From: Parcubacteria group bacterium
GTDB taxonomy: Bacteria > Patescibacteriota > Patescibacteriia > Patescibacteriales > GWC2-42-12
Direction: 5' to 3'
NCBI GenBank assembly: GCA_016188785.1
Contig: JACPHD010000034.1
Span: forward strand, 1 to 54,009
Length of the DNA: 54,009 nt
A program made the position numbers and the translations under genes. Below the pieces are notes generated by a model, which did no database searches, was not told the DNA's origin, and saw only the letters and a list, made by a program, of their open reading frames with translations. This document shows positions 9,246 through 19,507 of this stretch, piece after piece; position 1 is the first letter of the stretch; the number at the start of each line of letters is the position of its first letter.

Positions 9246-11083
9246 ATTAAAATTTCTTTTACTTTTTTTATTATATAATCTTTAGAAATTTCTTCATAAG
9301 CCAAAAGCTCGGCTGACTGGCCGCTTTTAGGAATTTTCCGCACAGCCAAAGAATAGATTTCAGCTCTTTTATCCGCCAAGGCGCTCTTAACCGCTTCGCC
9401 CAAGCCGCCTTGGGCAAAATGATCTTCAACCGTAATTATGGCTTTAGTTTCAGCCGCCGCTTTTAATAAGGTTGTCTCATCCACCGGCTTAATGCTGTAA
9501 AGATCAATCACTCTAATTAAGATATTTTCTTTTTTTAGCTCTTCATAAGCTCCGAGCGCCTCATACAGAGTAATGCCGGCGGCTATAACCGCGATTTTAT
9601 CTTGAGAACTGCTTTTTAAAATCTTGCTCTGGCCGATGGGGAATGCTTCGTTTTCCTGATAAATTATGGCCGTATCTTTTCTGGTAGTTCTTAAATAAAC
9701 ATTGCCTTGATAGCTGGCCGCTTCCTGCACCAGCTTTTCGCAAGCAAGCGCATCCGCCGGATAAAGAACGGCCGCGCCAATCAACGTGCGAAACATGGCT
9801 AGATCTTCTAAACCCATTTGCGAAGCGCCGTCTTCGCCGATAGAAACTCCGGCGTGCGAGCCGACAAATTTTATATTGCCTTGAGAATACTGGCTCATCC
9901 TGATTTGATCAAAGGCTCTGGTCCAGAAAGCGGCAAAAGTTGACACAAAAGGAATTTTTCCCCGCCGGGAAAACCCTAAAGCCGCGCCAACCATATTCTG
10001 CTCGGCAATATACATTTCAAAAAATCTCTCCGGGTATTTTTCTTTAAAAAGTTCCGCGTAGGTTGAGTTAGAGACTTCCGCGTCCAGTACTACCATATTA
10101 GGAAATTTGGGAAAAATTTTCACTAGCGCTTGGCCGTAGGCTTTTCTGGTTGATTGCGGTTTTATTTTATCTTCTCTAGCCGTTTTAAATTTTAAATTTA
10201 GCTTAACGGTTTTTAGGACGGCTACCGGTTGGGCCGGTTGGGCTCTGATTGATTTATTGATCTGGCCAAGGCCGCTTAAGGCTTTTTTAAAATCTTCCCC
10301 GGCCAGGGCTTTGCCATGCCAGCCATTTTTATTTTCTAAAAATTTTATGCCTTGGCCTTTAACGGTTTTGGCGATTATCATTACCGGGCCTTTTTTAGTT
10401 TTCAGCGCCAGGCGGTAAGCCTTAATAATTTCCGGTAAATTATGCCCGTTTTTTATTAAAATGGTTTTCCAGCCAAAAGCCGCTAGTTGCTTTTTATAAT
10501 TTAATAAATTATGCCCGTTCATGGTTTCTCCTCTTTGCCCCAGCCGATTTACGTCAATAATGCCCACTAAATTATTAAGCTTATAGTGAGCGGCCAGCTG
10601 AATTGCTTCCCATTGCGAGCCTTCGGACATTTCTGAATCACCCAAAAGAACAAAAGTGGTATAAGGAAGTTTGTCTAGATATTTACCGTTAAGCGCCAGA
10701 CCAACGCCCACGGCCAGCCCTTGTCCTAAAGAACCGGTAGCGGCTTCGGCATAAGGAAAATTTAAGGTGGGGTGGCCTTCTAATCTTGAACCAAACTTGC
10801 GCAAGCTTAAAAGTTCGGTTTGGCTTATTTTACCGGCCGCCGCGTATAATGAATATAAAAGCGGCGCAGCCTGGCCTTTAGAAAAAATTAACCGGTCATT
10901 ATTAAAGTACTCCGGCTTAGCTAAATTAAATTTAAAAAAACCGCCGAAAAAAAGAACCGTCATAAGCTCAACCGCTGAAAGAGATGAGGTTAAATGTCCC
11001 GAACCGGCCTCGGTGGTAGCCAATAAAATATAATAACGGATAAGTTTAGCTAAATTTTGCAATTTTAAAATACGATTATTCAT
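9242..11083 (-). CDS. tkt: transketolase
   Basis: GSLGQGLAVGVGLALNGK, LLGDSEMSEGSQWEA, SHAGVSIGEDGASQMGLEDLAMFR. Track ORF runs to 11218; start moved to internal Met because the upstream part lies in a palindromic repeat. Confidence 0.94.
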   Translation of the reverse strand: MNNRILKLQNLAKLIRYYILLATTEAGSGHLTSSLSAVELMTVLFFGGFFKFNLAKPEYFNNDRLIFSKGQAAPLLYSLYAAAGKISQTELLSLRKFGSRLEGHPTLNFPYAEAATGSLGQGLAVGVGLALNGKYLDKLPYTTFVLLGDSEMSEGSQWEAIQLAAHYKLNNLVGIIDVNRLGQRGETMNGHNLLNYKKQLAAFGWKTILIKNGHNLPEIIKAYRLALKTKKGPVMIIAKTVKGQGIKFLENKNGWHGKALAGEDFKKALSGLGQINKSIRAQPAQPVAVLKTVKLNLKFKTAREDKIKPQSTRKAYGQALVKIFPKFPNMVVLDAEVSNSTYAELFKEKYPERFFEMYIAEQNMVGAALGFSRRGKIPFVSTFAAFWTRAFDQIRMSQYSQGNIKFVGSHAGVSIGEDGASQMGLEDLAMFRTLIGAAVLYPADALACEKLVQEAASYQGNVYLRTTRKDTAIIYQENEAFPIGQSKILKSSSQDKIAVIAAGITLYEALGAYEELKKENILIRVIDLYSIKPVDETTLLKAAAETKAIITVEDHFAQGGLGEAVKSALADKRAEIYSLAVRKIPKSGQSAELLAYEEISKDYIIKKVKEILI

Positions 11084-11098
11084 ATTCATAATAGTTTC

Positions 11099-11199
11099 AG
11101 TTTGGGCTAAGTTTATTAAATTTTCGAACGAGGACTGTTTGAGGCCGCCACAGGCGGGCGAGTTCCGCAGGAGAAAATTTAATAAACTTAGCCCAAACT
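11099..11199. repeat. palindromic element A1 (27-bp perfect arms, core CGAGGACTGTTTGAG...CGAGTTCCGCAG)
   Basis: 11099-11125 is the exact reverse complement of 11173-11199; core shared with 52099-52203. Confidence 0.9.
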
Positions 11200-11226
11200 T
11201 TGCGACCACAACTAGCACAATTTATA

Positions 11227-11862
11227 TTATTCATTGATTGCGTCCTTTAAATTTTTAAAAGTTGCTGCCAGATCGCCAGACTGAAAAAGATAACTGCCAA
11301 TTACCAGACTGTCGGCTCCGGCTTTAATTATTTGTTTGGCATTAGAAAGCTTTATGCCGCCGTCAACAGCGATATTAATTTTCTTAGAAGTTTTTTTCAG
11401 GTCTTTGATTTTTTTAAGAACAATTTTATTAAAGGCCTGACCCTGAAAACCCGGCCTGACGCCGAGCAATAGGACTGAATCTAAATATTTCATATAGGGC
11501 TTAACCTTTTTTACCGGGGTTTCCGGATTTAAAGCCAGGCCTTTGGCAAAAGCATATTGTTTTAGTTTCTTTAAAATTTTTAAAGGATTTTTTACCGCCT
11601 CTAAATGAAAAAACAGCCTTTTTATATTTAACTCTTGACAGGTCTTTAAATACTTGGCCGGTTTTTTAACCATTAGGTGAATTTCCAAATTAACCGGAAT
11701 TTTAATTTTTTTTAAATCAGCTAAAGCGATTGAATTATTTTTGACAAACTGTCCGTCCATTATGTCAACTTGCACTAAATCAGTTACAGAGGCAAGTTTT
11801 TTTATTTTAATTTTAAAATCCGTTAAATTATCAGTTAAAATGGCCGGAACAATTTTTTTCAT
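11227..11862 (-). CDS. rpe: ribulose-phosphate 3-epimerase
   Basis: LVQVDIMDGQFV, LLLGVRPGFQGQAF, IAVDGGIKLSNA. Confidence 0.95.
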   Translation of the reverse strand: MKKIVPAILTDNLTDFKIKIKKLASVTDLVQVDIMDGQFVKNNSIALADLKKIKIPVNLEIHLMVKKPAKYLKTCQELNIKRLFFHLEAVKNPLKILKKLKQYAFAKGLALNPETPVKKVKPYMKYLDSVLLLGVRPGFQGQAFNKIVLKKIKDLKKTSKKINIAVDGGIKLSNAKQIIKAGADSLVIGSYLFQSGDLAATFKNLKDAINE

Positions 11863-12350
11863 AAACCTGCTTGTTCAATTTTTTTAATTTTATCTATTCG
11901 GCCGGCGTAATGGCTGTGGCCGCTGAATTTTACCGCTAAAAATTCTTTAACAATTTTTTGCGCCGCGGCTTTTTTTAAGTAATCAGCGGCCAAACATAAG
12001 ATATTGATATCATTTTTTTCTCTTAAATTTTTAACTTGTCGGGTATTAAAAGCCGTGGCCGCTCTGATTTTTTTAACTTTATTGGCGGCCAGGGCCATAC
12101 CCTCCCCGGAACCGCAAACTAAAATACCCAAATTTGCCTTAGACGCCACTTTTTTAGCGACTTTAAAGGCAAAATCAGGATAATCGTCTTTTGGCTCAAA
12201 AACCAAATTGCCCAAATCTTCATATTTATAGCCTGATTTACGCAAATAATTTTTTAACTCTTCTTTTAACTTAAAACCTCGGTGGTCGGCTCCTAAAAGA
12301 ATAATCACCCTGTTAGAAGTTTGCTCCCCGTTAGAAATTTGATTTGCCAT
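11859..12350 (-). CDS. rpiB: ribose-5-phosphate isomerase B
   Basis: GADHRGFKLKEELKNYL, GILVCGSGEGMALAANKVKKIRAA; overlaps rpe start. Confidence 0.94.
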   Translation of the reverse strand: MANQISNGEQTSNRVIILLGADHRGFKLKEELKNYLRKSGYKYEDLGNLVFEPKDDYPDFAFKVAKKVASKANLGILVCGSGEGMALAANKVKKIRAATAFNTRQVKNLREKNDINILCLAADYLKKAAAQKIVKEFLAVKFSGHSHYAGRIDKIKKIEQAGL

Positions 12351-12467
12351 AGTATTCTTTTATTATGAGCTCCGCTTTAATTTGACTAATTTCTAACGGG
12401 GTGCATAATAATTTATAATAAAATATTAATTTTCTCTTTCCCGCTAAAATCGTAACTTCTAACAGGG
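12308..12467. repeat. nested double inverted repeat spanning the rpiB start
   Basis: Outer CCCTGTTAGAAGT (12308) / ACTTCTAACAGGG (12455); inner CCCCGTTAGAAATT (12326) / AATTTCTAACGGGG (12388). Confidence 0.85.
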
Positions 12468-12468
12468 T

Positions 12469-14844
12469 TCATATTTTATGCTTATTTATAATCTCATGGC
12501 CGCCGAATTGCCCGCGCAAAGCCGATAAAATTTTTCCGGTATAACTTGGTTTTTTTAAGGATTGCTTTCTAAACTTTAAAGCCTCGGCAATAATTTTAAC
12601 CTTGAGTTTCATTTCTTTAGCCGTGGTTACGGTCCATTCGCCTTCACCGGTCTGGCCGACCGAACCGGATATTTTTTTTAAATCATGGCCATAAATTTCC
12701 AAAGCGTTTTTCAGCCAGCCGACCAGGCGCGACTCAATGACGCTGCCATGATTATACACATCAGCCACTCGCGCGAGATCAATCTTGTATTTTGATTTTT
12801 TCAAAATGGTAAAACCTTCGGCCAGGGCCTGCATCATGCCATATTCAATGCCATTATGGACCATTTTTACAAAATGCCCGGCGCCGGCTCCGGGGAAAAA
12901 CTGATAACTGGCTGGGGCGGCCAGATCATAAAAAAGCGGCTCTAATTTTTCAAATATTTTTAACTCTCCGCCAATCATCAGACAGGCTCCGGTGCTGGCG
13001 CCTTGGGGCCCGCCGGATACGCCAACATCAATAAAGTAAATGCCTAATTTTTTTAGTTTTTTAAATCTGGCTATTGAATCTTTATAGAATGAATTTCCGC
13101 CGTCAATTATGATGTCGCCCGGCATTAGCAGCCGCGCCAGGCCGTCTTTGCCAAATATCACCTGATCCACCGGTTGGCCGGCCGGGACCATCAGCCAAAT
13201 CAGGCGCGGAGCGGAAAGTTTTTTCACCAGTTCTTCAGAAGAATAAGCGCCGATAATTCCGTCTTTTTCCAGTTTTTTCGTGGTCAGGGAAAAATGATCC
13301 AGGCCGATAACGCGCCAGCCATTGGTTAAAAGCCGCGTCGCCAGGTTGGCGCCCATTTTTCCTAAACCGACCAAACCGATTTCTCGGGTATTAGCCTGGG
13401 TTTTTTTGTCCTTATTATCCGGCGCTACTAGTGTGAAAGATGGACCAGGAGTGGCGCCAGGTTCATATTCGGCCAAAGGAACTAAGTTGCCTTGCCAGCC
13501 CTTAACCACTGGATCAATAAATTTCCATAAATTTTTAACTTCCTCGGGCGAGACGAAAAACGTTTGCTTGCCGGCCATGGCCGCGTAAAGAATTTTCCCG
13601 TATTCTTCAACATACTGCGCCTTGGTTTGCTTTTCGTATAAAAAGAAGGAAAAGGCTCTTTCTTCAATGGCATTCTCAAAACCGGGTTTTTTCGCCCAGA
13701 AATTAATGATGATTTCATTATTCGGCTCAAGGCGAAAAACTATTTTATTCGGCTCATGCGGTCCGATTTCGCACAAATGGCAGACTAGGGGATGCTTAAG
13801 GGTAAGCACGATTTCTTTGCGCGCTTCAGCCAGGCGCTTGCCTGCTTCCATAAATAGCGGCACGCCTTGCCACCGCTGATGCGCTAGCTCGGTTTTAAGC
13901 GCAAAATATGTTTCCGTATTGGAATCAAGACTAACTCCTTTAATTTGCTTATAGCCGCGATACTGCGCGCGATAAGTATTATGGCGGATTGTTTCTTTTG
14001 TCCAGGGCAAAAGAGTTTCTAAAATTATTGCCCGATTTTGCCGGGTAGAACCGGCTGCTTCATTCTTGGCGTATTCCATGGTAAGGGCGGCCAGCATCAT
14101 CAAGAGATGATTTTGCCCGACATCGCGCAAGGCGCCGACAGTATCGTAAAAACTGCCGCGTTCGGCCACGCCGATGGCTTCATGCAGGCGAAGGTCAATC
14201 CGTTCAATCGTGGTATTATCCCAGGTATTTTCAAAAAGATTGTTGGAAAATCTAAAACTTTCTATGCCCTGCACGATCTCTTTAAATAAATAATGGTCAA
14301 TGCGGTAAATCTGCTCCTCGGTAAAATATAAAGCCAAAAGCGACTGAAGTTCTTGCGCGCTTTTTAAATCTCGGCCAAACGGCTTTTCAATCAGCAGCCG
14401 GCTCCAGCCAAGCTTTCCGCCGCAGGCCAGATTTAATTTAACCGCGGCCAGATTCTTTAGAATTGCCTCATAGCTAGACGGCGGGGCGGCCAGATAAAAA
14501 AGTTTATTAGCGCACAGGCCCCATGATGATTCAATCTCGTTTATTTTTTTAAACAGCTGTTTAAAGTCGTTTTGCTTGGTAAAAGTTCCGGCCTGGTAGG
14601 AAAAATTTTCAAAAAAGCGTAAAAAATCATTCTCAATTATTTCTGAATCGCTGTGCTTCAACAGCGCCTGGCGCGCTAATTTTTTAAATTCTTCACGGGA
14701 AAGATTGTCGCGCGAAAAACCGATTACTGCCAGGCGAGCCGGCAAACGGCCTTGGCGGAAAAGATGCCATAACGAAGGAATAATTTTTTTCGCCGCCAGA
14801 TTTCCGGTCGCGCCAAAAATAACAAAAATTGATGGATTATTCAT
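12469..14844 (-). CDS. glucose-6-phosphate dehydrogenase / 6-phosphogluconate dehydrogenase fusion
   Basis: One ORF. N-terminal half is Zwf (FGATGNLAAKKIIPSL, RIDHYLFKEIVQ); C-terminal half is Gnd-type (IGLVGLGKMGANLATRL, DGGNSFYKDS, GVSGGPQGAS, KMVHNGIEYGMMQ). Start placed at MNNPSIFV. Confidence 0.93.
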   Translation of the reverse strand: MNNPSIFVIFGATGNLAAKKIIPSLWHLFRQGRLPARLAVIGFSRDNLSREEFKKLARQALLKHSDSEIIENDFLRFFENFSYQAGTFTKQNDFKQLFKKINEIESSWGLCANKLFYLAAPPSSYEAILKNLAAVKLNLACGGKLGWSRLLIEKPFGRDLKSAQELQSLLALYFTEEQIYRIDHYLFKEIVQGIESFRFSNNLFENTWDNTTIERIDLRLHEAIGVAERGSFYDTVGALRDVGQNHLLMMLAALTMEYAKNEAAGSTRQNRAIILETLLPWTKETIRHNTYRAQYRGYKQIKGVSLDSNTETYFALKTELAHQRWQGVPLFMEAGKRLAEARKEIVLTLKHPLVCHLCEIGPHEPNKIVFRLEPNNEIIINFWAKKPGFENAIEERAFSFFLYEKQTKAQYVEEYGKILYAAMAGKQTFFVSPEEVKNLWKFIDPVVKGWQGNLVPLAEYEPGATPGPSFTLVAPDNKDKKTQANTREIGLVGLGKMGANLATRLLTNGWRVIGLDHFSLTTKKLEKDGIIGAYSSEELVKKLSAPRLIWLMVPAGQPVDQVIFGKDGLARLLMPGDIIIDGGNSFYKDSIARFKKLKKLGIYFIDVGVSGGPQGASTGACLMIGGELKIFEKLEPLFYDLAAPASYQFFPGAGAGHFVKMVHNGIEYGMMQALAEGFTILKKSKYKIDLARVADVYNHGSVIESRLVGWLKNALEIYGHDLKKISGSVGQTGEGEWTVTTAKEMKLKVKIIAEALKFRKQSLKKPSYTGKILSALRGQFGGHEIINKHKI

Positions 14845-15003
14845 AAACGATGTCCCGTTAATATTTAACCCTTGCCCGAGTAGCTTAGTTAAATGATTAC
14901 ACAACTACTTAAAAGATACCTTGACTTAAATTCTTTGTCAACGACAAAAGTTAAATTTTAATTCTTGCGTAATATTTTAATCTTTGTTATCATTTGAATA
15001 TAT

Positions 15004-15318
15004 ATGCAAACGAAAGATATTCAGAGAATTAAAAAGGAGATGAAAGATAGAAAAGCAATTCTCCAATGTGCCGCTGAATTCAATATGGTAGGCGACCTGA
15101 CACGGCTTAAGATTTGCTATCTTTTGTGTCGGCACAAAGAATTATCGGTAAGCGAGATTACGGAAATTATCGGGGTTTCTATTTCGGCTGTTTCTCATAC
15201 GCTCAAAAAGTTGCAAAAAGCGGGTATGGTTGAAAATCGCCGTGAATTCCGAACGGTCTATTACAAACTTAAACAAACGCCCCTCGCTAATATGCTAAAG
15301 GAGCGTCTTACAACCTAA
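15004..15318 (+). CDS. ArsR/SmtB-family transcriptional regulator
   Basis: Winged-HTH LSVSEITEIIGVSISAVSHTLKKLQKAGMVENRREFRTVYYKL; directly upstream of merA-like gene. Confidence 0.88.
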   Translation: MQTKDIQRIKKEMKDRKAILQCAAEFNMVGDLTRLKICYLLCRHKELSVSEITEIIGVSISAVSHTLKKLQKAGMVENRREFRTVYYKLKQTPLANMLKERLTT

Positions 15319-15322
15319 CTTT

Positions 15323-16801
15323 ATGCAAAAATTTGACCTTATCATTATCGGCGGCGGAGCAGGCGCGTTTGCGGCCGCCATCCGCGCCAACGAACTGAAA
15401 GCAAAAACTGCGCTCGTGAACACTGGGCTTCCGCTTGGCGGCACTTGCGTCAATGTTGGTTGCGTGCCGTCAAAGACGCTTTTGTATGCTGGCGAAATTT
15501 TGCACCACGTCAAACATCACGGCGTTCCCGGCATTGAGCTTGAAGTGAAAAATTTTGATTTTCAAAAAGTCGTTCAAGACGAACTTTTGCTGGTGGAAAA
15601 ATTGCGCCAAGAAAAATACGAGAAAGTGCTAAAAAATTTAGAATATGTAACAGCCATTGAAGGGAAGGCAAAATTTGTTTCTCAAAACGAGGTAGAGGTG
15701 GACCAGGAAAGATTAAACGTAGAAAAGTTTATTATCGCCACCGGCTCTACCGCCAATGTGCCACCGATTGAGGGTATCCACGAAGTTGGATTTGTTACGC
15801 ATATTGAGGCGTTGCGCCTTGAACATCAGCCGAAAGAATTGGTTGTCATCGGCGCTGGCCCGCTTGGCTTAGAGTTTGCCCAAATGTTTTCGCGCTTCGG
15901 TACGAAGGTAACCATTTTAGAGCGTGGCGATTCAATTTTTCCGCACTCTGAAAAAACGCTCACCGATCGGCTCGCCGAAATTTTGTTAAAAGAAGGCATT
16001 ACTATCAAGACCAATATTGAAGTGAAAAGCGCCCGCCTTCGCCAAGGCTTCGGCGGGCAAGCGCGCAAGGTTATCACATACAAACAAGCGGACTTGTCCG
16101 CCGAAACTTCAGTGGAGGCGGACGAAATACTTTTGGCGGCAGGCAAAACACCCAATACGCAAGGATTGGGACTTGATTTGGCCGGTGTTGAAATAGATAA
16201 GCGGCAAGCGGTTATCGTTAATCAGTATTTTCAAACTTTCAACAAAAATATTTTTGCGGTCGGCGATGTTACCAACGCTCCCGTACGGCTGGAAACAACC
16301 GCCGGACGCGAGGGCACGCTGGCTGCTGAAAATGCGCTCAAAAGCACGCAATTATTTATTGATTACAATGTTGTGCCTTACGCTATCTTTACCGACCCAC
16401 AGCTCGCTGGTGTCGGTTTTATCGAAGACGAGCAGATGAACCCCGTTAGAGGCCGCGAGGGCTCGCAGCGACCCTTTGCCTCTAACGGGGTGAAGCAACT
16501 GGGCGTTTGCGCCTGCCGCACGGTTTCGTTTGCCGATGTGCCTAAAGCGATTATTATGCGCCGCACCGAAGGGCTTATCAAGATGGCGATTCATCCGCAA
16601 ACAGGCCAAATTCTTGGCGTGCATATTCTCGCGCCGAACGCGAGCGAGCTGATCGCCGAAGCGATGATGCTGGTCAAGAACAAAAACACGATTGATGATG
16701 TGGTTAATTCTCTGCCCATGTTTCCTACGCTGTCCGAGGCGATAAAAATCGTTGCGCTTTCATTTACCAAAGACATTAGTAAATTAAGCTGTTGTATATG
16801 A
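15323..16801 (+). CDS. merA: mercury(II) reductase-like flavoprotein
   Basis: GGTCVNVGCVPSK redox motif, FAD/NAD motifs, C-terminal vicinal Cys pair (LSCCI) as in MerA; no N-terminal HMA domain. Confidence 0.85.
   Translation: MQKFDLIIIGGGAGAFAAAIRANELKAKTALVNTGLPLGGTCVNVGCVPSKTLLYAGEILHHVKHHGVPGIELEVKNFDFQKVVQDELLLVEKLRQEKYEKVLKNLEYVTAIEGKAKFVSQNEVEVDQERLNVEKFIIATGSTANVPPIEGIHEVGFVTHIEALRLEHQPKELVVIGAGPLGLEFAQMFSRFGTKVTILERGDSIFPHSEKTLTDRLAEILLKEGITIKTNIEVKSARLRQGFGGQARKVITYKQADLSAETSVEADEILLAAGKTPNTQGLGLDLAGVEIDKRQAVIVNQYFQTFNKNIFAVGDVTNAPVRLETTAGREGTLAAENALKSTQLFIDYNVVPYAIFTDPQLAGVGFIEDEQMNPVRGREGSQRPFASNGVKQLGVCACRTVSFADVPKAIIMRRTEGLIKMAIHPQTGQILGVHILAPNASELIAEAMMLVKNKNTIDDVVNSLPMFPTLSEAIKIVALSFTKDISKLSCCI
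16031..16058. repeat. in-frame palindromic insertion in merA (GCCCGCCTTCGCCAAGGCTTCGGCGGGC)
   Basis: Self-complementary GC-rich hairpin coding ARLRQGFGGQA inside a conserved flavoprotein region. Confidence 0.8.
16441..16490. repeat. second in-frame palindromic insertion in merA (CCCCGTTAGAGGC...GCCTCTAACGGGG)
   Basis: 13-bp perfect arms coding NPVRGREGSQRPFASNGV. Confidence 0.85.
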
Positions 16802-17190
16802 ATACCACACAAACATTCGGTAAAAAATTACTCACAAGATTAGCGCCGGTTCTGGGCGCTGGAGCTATCGGCGTTTGCCCGCTTTGCTGGATTGGCTCTG
16901 CTTCACTCCTTACTTATTTTGGATTAGGCGCTTTAATACCAGTGTGGCGGTGGATTGCATTCTGGTTTATCGCTCTTGGCGCAGTAGGTTTTATTTTTGA
17001 TTGCCGAGCACACAAAAATCCCAAACCGCTTATACTTCTTATCATTGGCGCAGTTCTTCTTTATGTGGGACGTTATGTGTTTTTGAGCACTTGGGGCGCG
17101 TGGCAGATTTGGGGGACTGGGGCGATTCTTATTATTGCCGCCATTATCTATAATAAAAAACTTTTTAAAAAACAGAATTTAAAATTTTGA
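16798..17190 (+). CDS. MerC/MerT-like mercuric transport membrane protein
   Basis: Multi-TM protein with GVCPLCWIGSASLLTYFGLG; directly follows merA. Confidence 0.6.
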   Translation: MNTTQTFGKKLLTRLAPVLGAGAIGVCPLCWIGSASLLTYFGLGALIPVWRWIAFWFIALGAVGFIFDCRAHKNPKPLILLIIGAVLLYVGRYVFLSTWGAWQIWGTGAILIIAAIIYNKKLFKKQNLKF

Positions 17191-17229
17191 CCTTTTGCTA
17201 AAAATTTTATACAATATACATAATTTTTA

Positions 17230-17500
17230 TGCAATTTAAACTAACAGTAATTGTAATATTTTTTATAGTCCTTACCGTTGGTTTTTTTGCAGGAAGTAAT
17301 TTTTTCGCAATAACGTTGCCCAGCCGCCCGGCGGTGAGACTATAAAAAAAAACGACAATCACAAACGGCGTAAAACACAACGTGCCGCTTGGCCAAATTT
17401 TAAGCGGCGGACCGCCGAAAGACGGCATCCCGTCCATTGATCGGTATCACCGGAATTATTTTTATGTTGTTCGGTTATATTATACATATCTCAATATAAG
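17230..17500 (+). pseudogene. decayed DUF3179-type gene remnant
   Basis: 38-aa TM peptide, then frame-shifted NGVKHNVPLGQILSGGPPKDGIPSID, then a frame change into a TM-like tail (LIGITGIIFMLFGYII). Confidence 0.6.
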
Positions 17501-17527
17501 ATTAAAATAAACATAAAATTCTCCACT

Positions 17528-18394
17528 ATGACAAAACCAAAAAATCTGGCCGCAAAAATATTTCTTGACGGCGGCGATCCGAATGAAACGAGAAAAATTA
17601 TCAAACTCCTCGGATTTCTTGACGGGCAGACAACCAATCCGACGTTGATCGCAAAAAATCCCGACGCGCAAAAACGGCTAAAAGCAGGAGAAAAATTTAC
17701 CAGTAAAGAAATTTATGATTTTTACCGCCACGTCGTGAAAAACATATCAGCTCTTGTGCCTGACGGCTCGGTGTCGGTTGAAGTGTACGCGGATAAAAAC
17801 ACAGCCGCGGCTGAAATGTTCATGCAGGGAAAAGAAATATTTTCGTGGATTCCGAACGCGCATATTAAATATCCGATAACCGCAGCCGGGCTGCTAGCGG
17901 CCAAACGTTCTATAAAAGCCGGCCTACGGGTTAATCTGACACTTTGCTTTACTCAGGAGCAAGCCGCGGCCGTATACGCGGCAACCCGTGGCGCGAAAAA
18001 AGGCGATGTCTTCGTGTCCCCCTTTATCGGGCGGCTTGACGACAGAGGAGAGAATGGAATGGAACTTATTAAGAATATTATAAAGATGTATAAAGCCGGT
18101 GATGGGCACTCGGAAATTCTGACTGCAAGCGTTCGGAGCATGGAGCATTTTCTCTACGCGATACAACTTGGCTCCGATATTATTACCGCTCCCTACAAAA
18201 TACTAAAACAATGGGGAGAAAAAGGCTTGCCTTTGCCAGAAGATGATTTTACTTATAAAGTTCAAGGCTTAAAAAATATTCCGTATAAACAAATTGATCT
18301 TTCTCAAGACTGGAAAAAATATAATCTTGCCCACGAACTTACCGAGACGGGCCTTAACCATTTTGCCGCTGACTGGAAGGCGCTTATTAAATAA
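17528..18394 (+). CDS. tal: transaldolase
   Basis: KIFLDGGDPNETRKI, DGQTTNPTLIAKN, GLRVNLTLCFTQEQA, FVSPFIGRLDD. Confidence 0.9.
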   Translation: MTKPKNLAAKIFLDGGDPNETRKIIKLLGFLDGQTTNPTLIAKNPDAQKRLKAGEKFTSKEIYDFYRHVVKNISALVPDGSVSVEVYADKNTAAAEMFMQGKEIFSWIPNAHIKYPITAAGLLAAKRSIKAGLRVNLTLCFTQEQAAAVYAATRGAKKGDVFVSPFIGRLDDRGENGMELIKNIIKMYKAGDGHSEILTASVRSMEHFLYAIQLGSDIITAPYKILKQWGEKGLPLPEDDFTYKVQGLKNIPYKQIDLSQDWKKYNLAHELTETGLNHFAADWKALIK

Positions 18395-18452
18395 GACAAC
18401 TGCCGCGGATTGAAATTAACTTGGTCCCATTATGGAATAATCGCAGAAAAAT

Positions 18453-19403
<951 letters not shown>

Positions 19404-19507
19404 GGATAGCGCTAAAGGCATTGATTAGATTAGGTATTTAAGGACTTGACAACGGCTGGCGCCGGCGCTATACTATTAAATAGTTGTATAATTACTTAAA
19501 TACTTCA

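Noticed and set aside
15323-16801. Plain dihydrolipoamide dehydrogenase instead of MerA
   Set aside because: C-terminal CC pair, ArsR neighbour and following CPLCW membrane protein favour MerA, though activity is untested.
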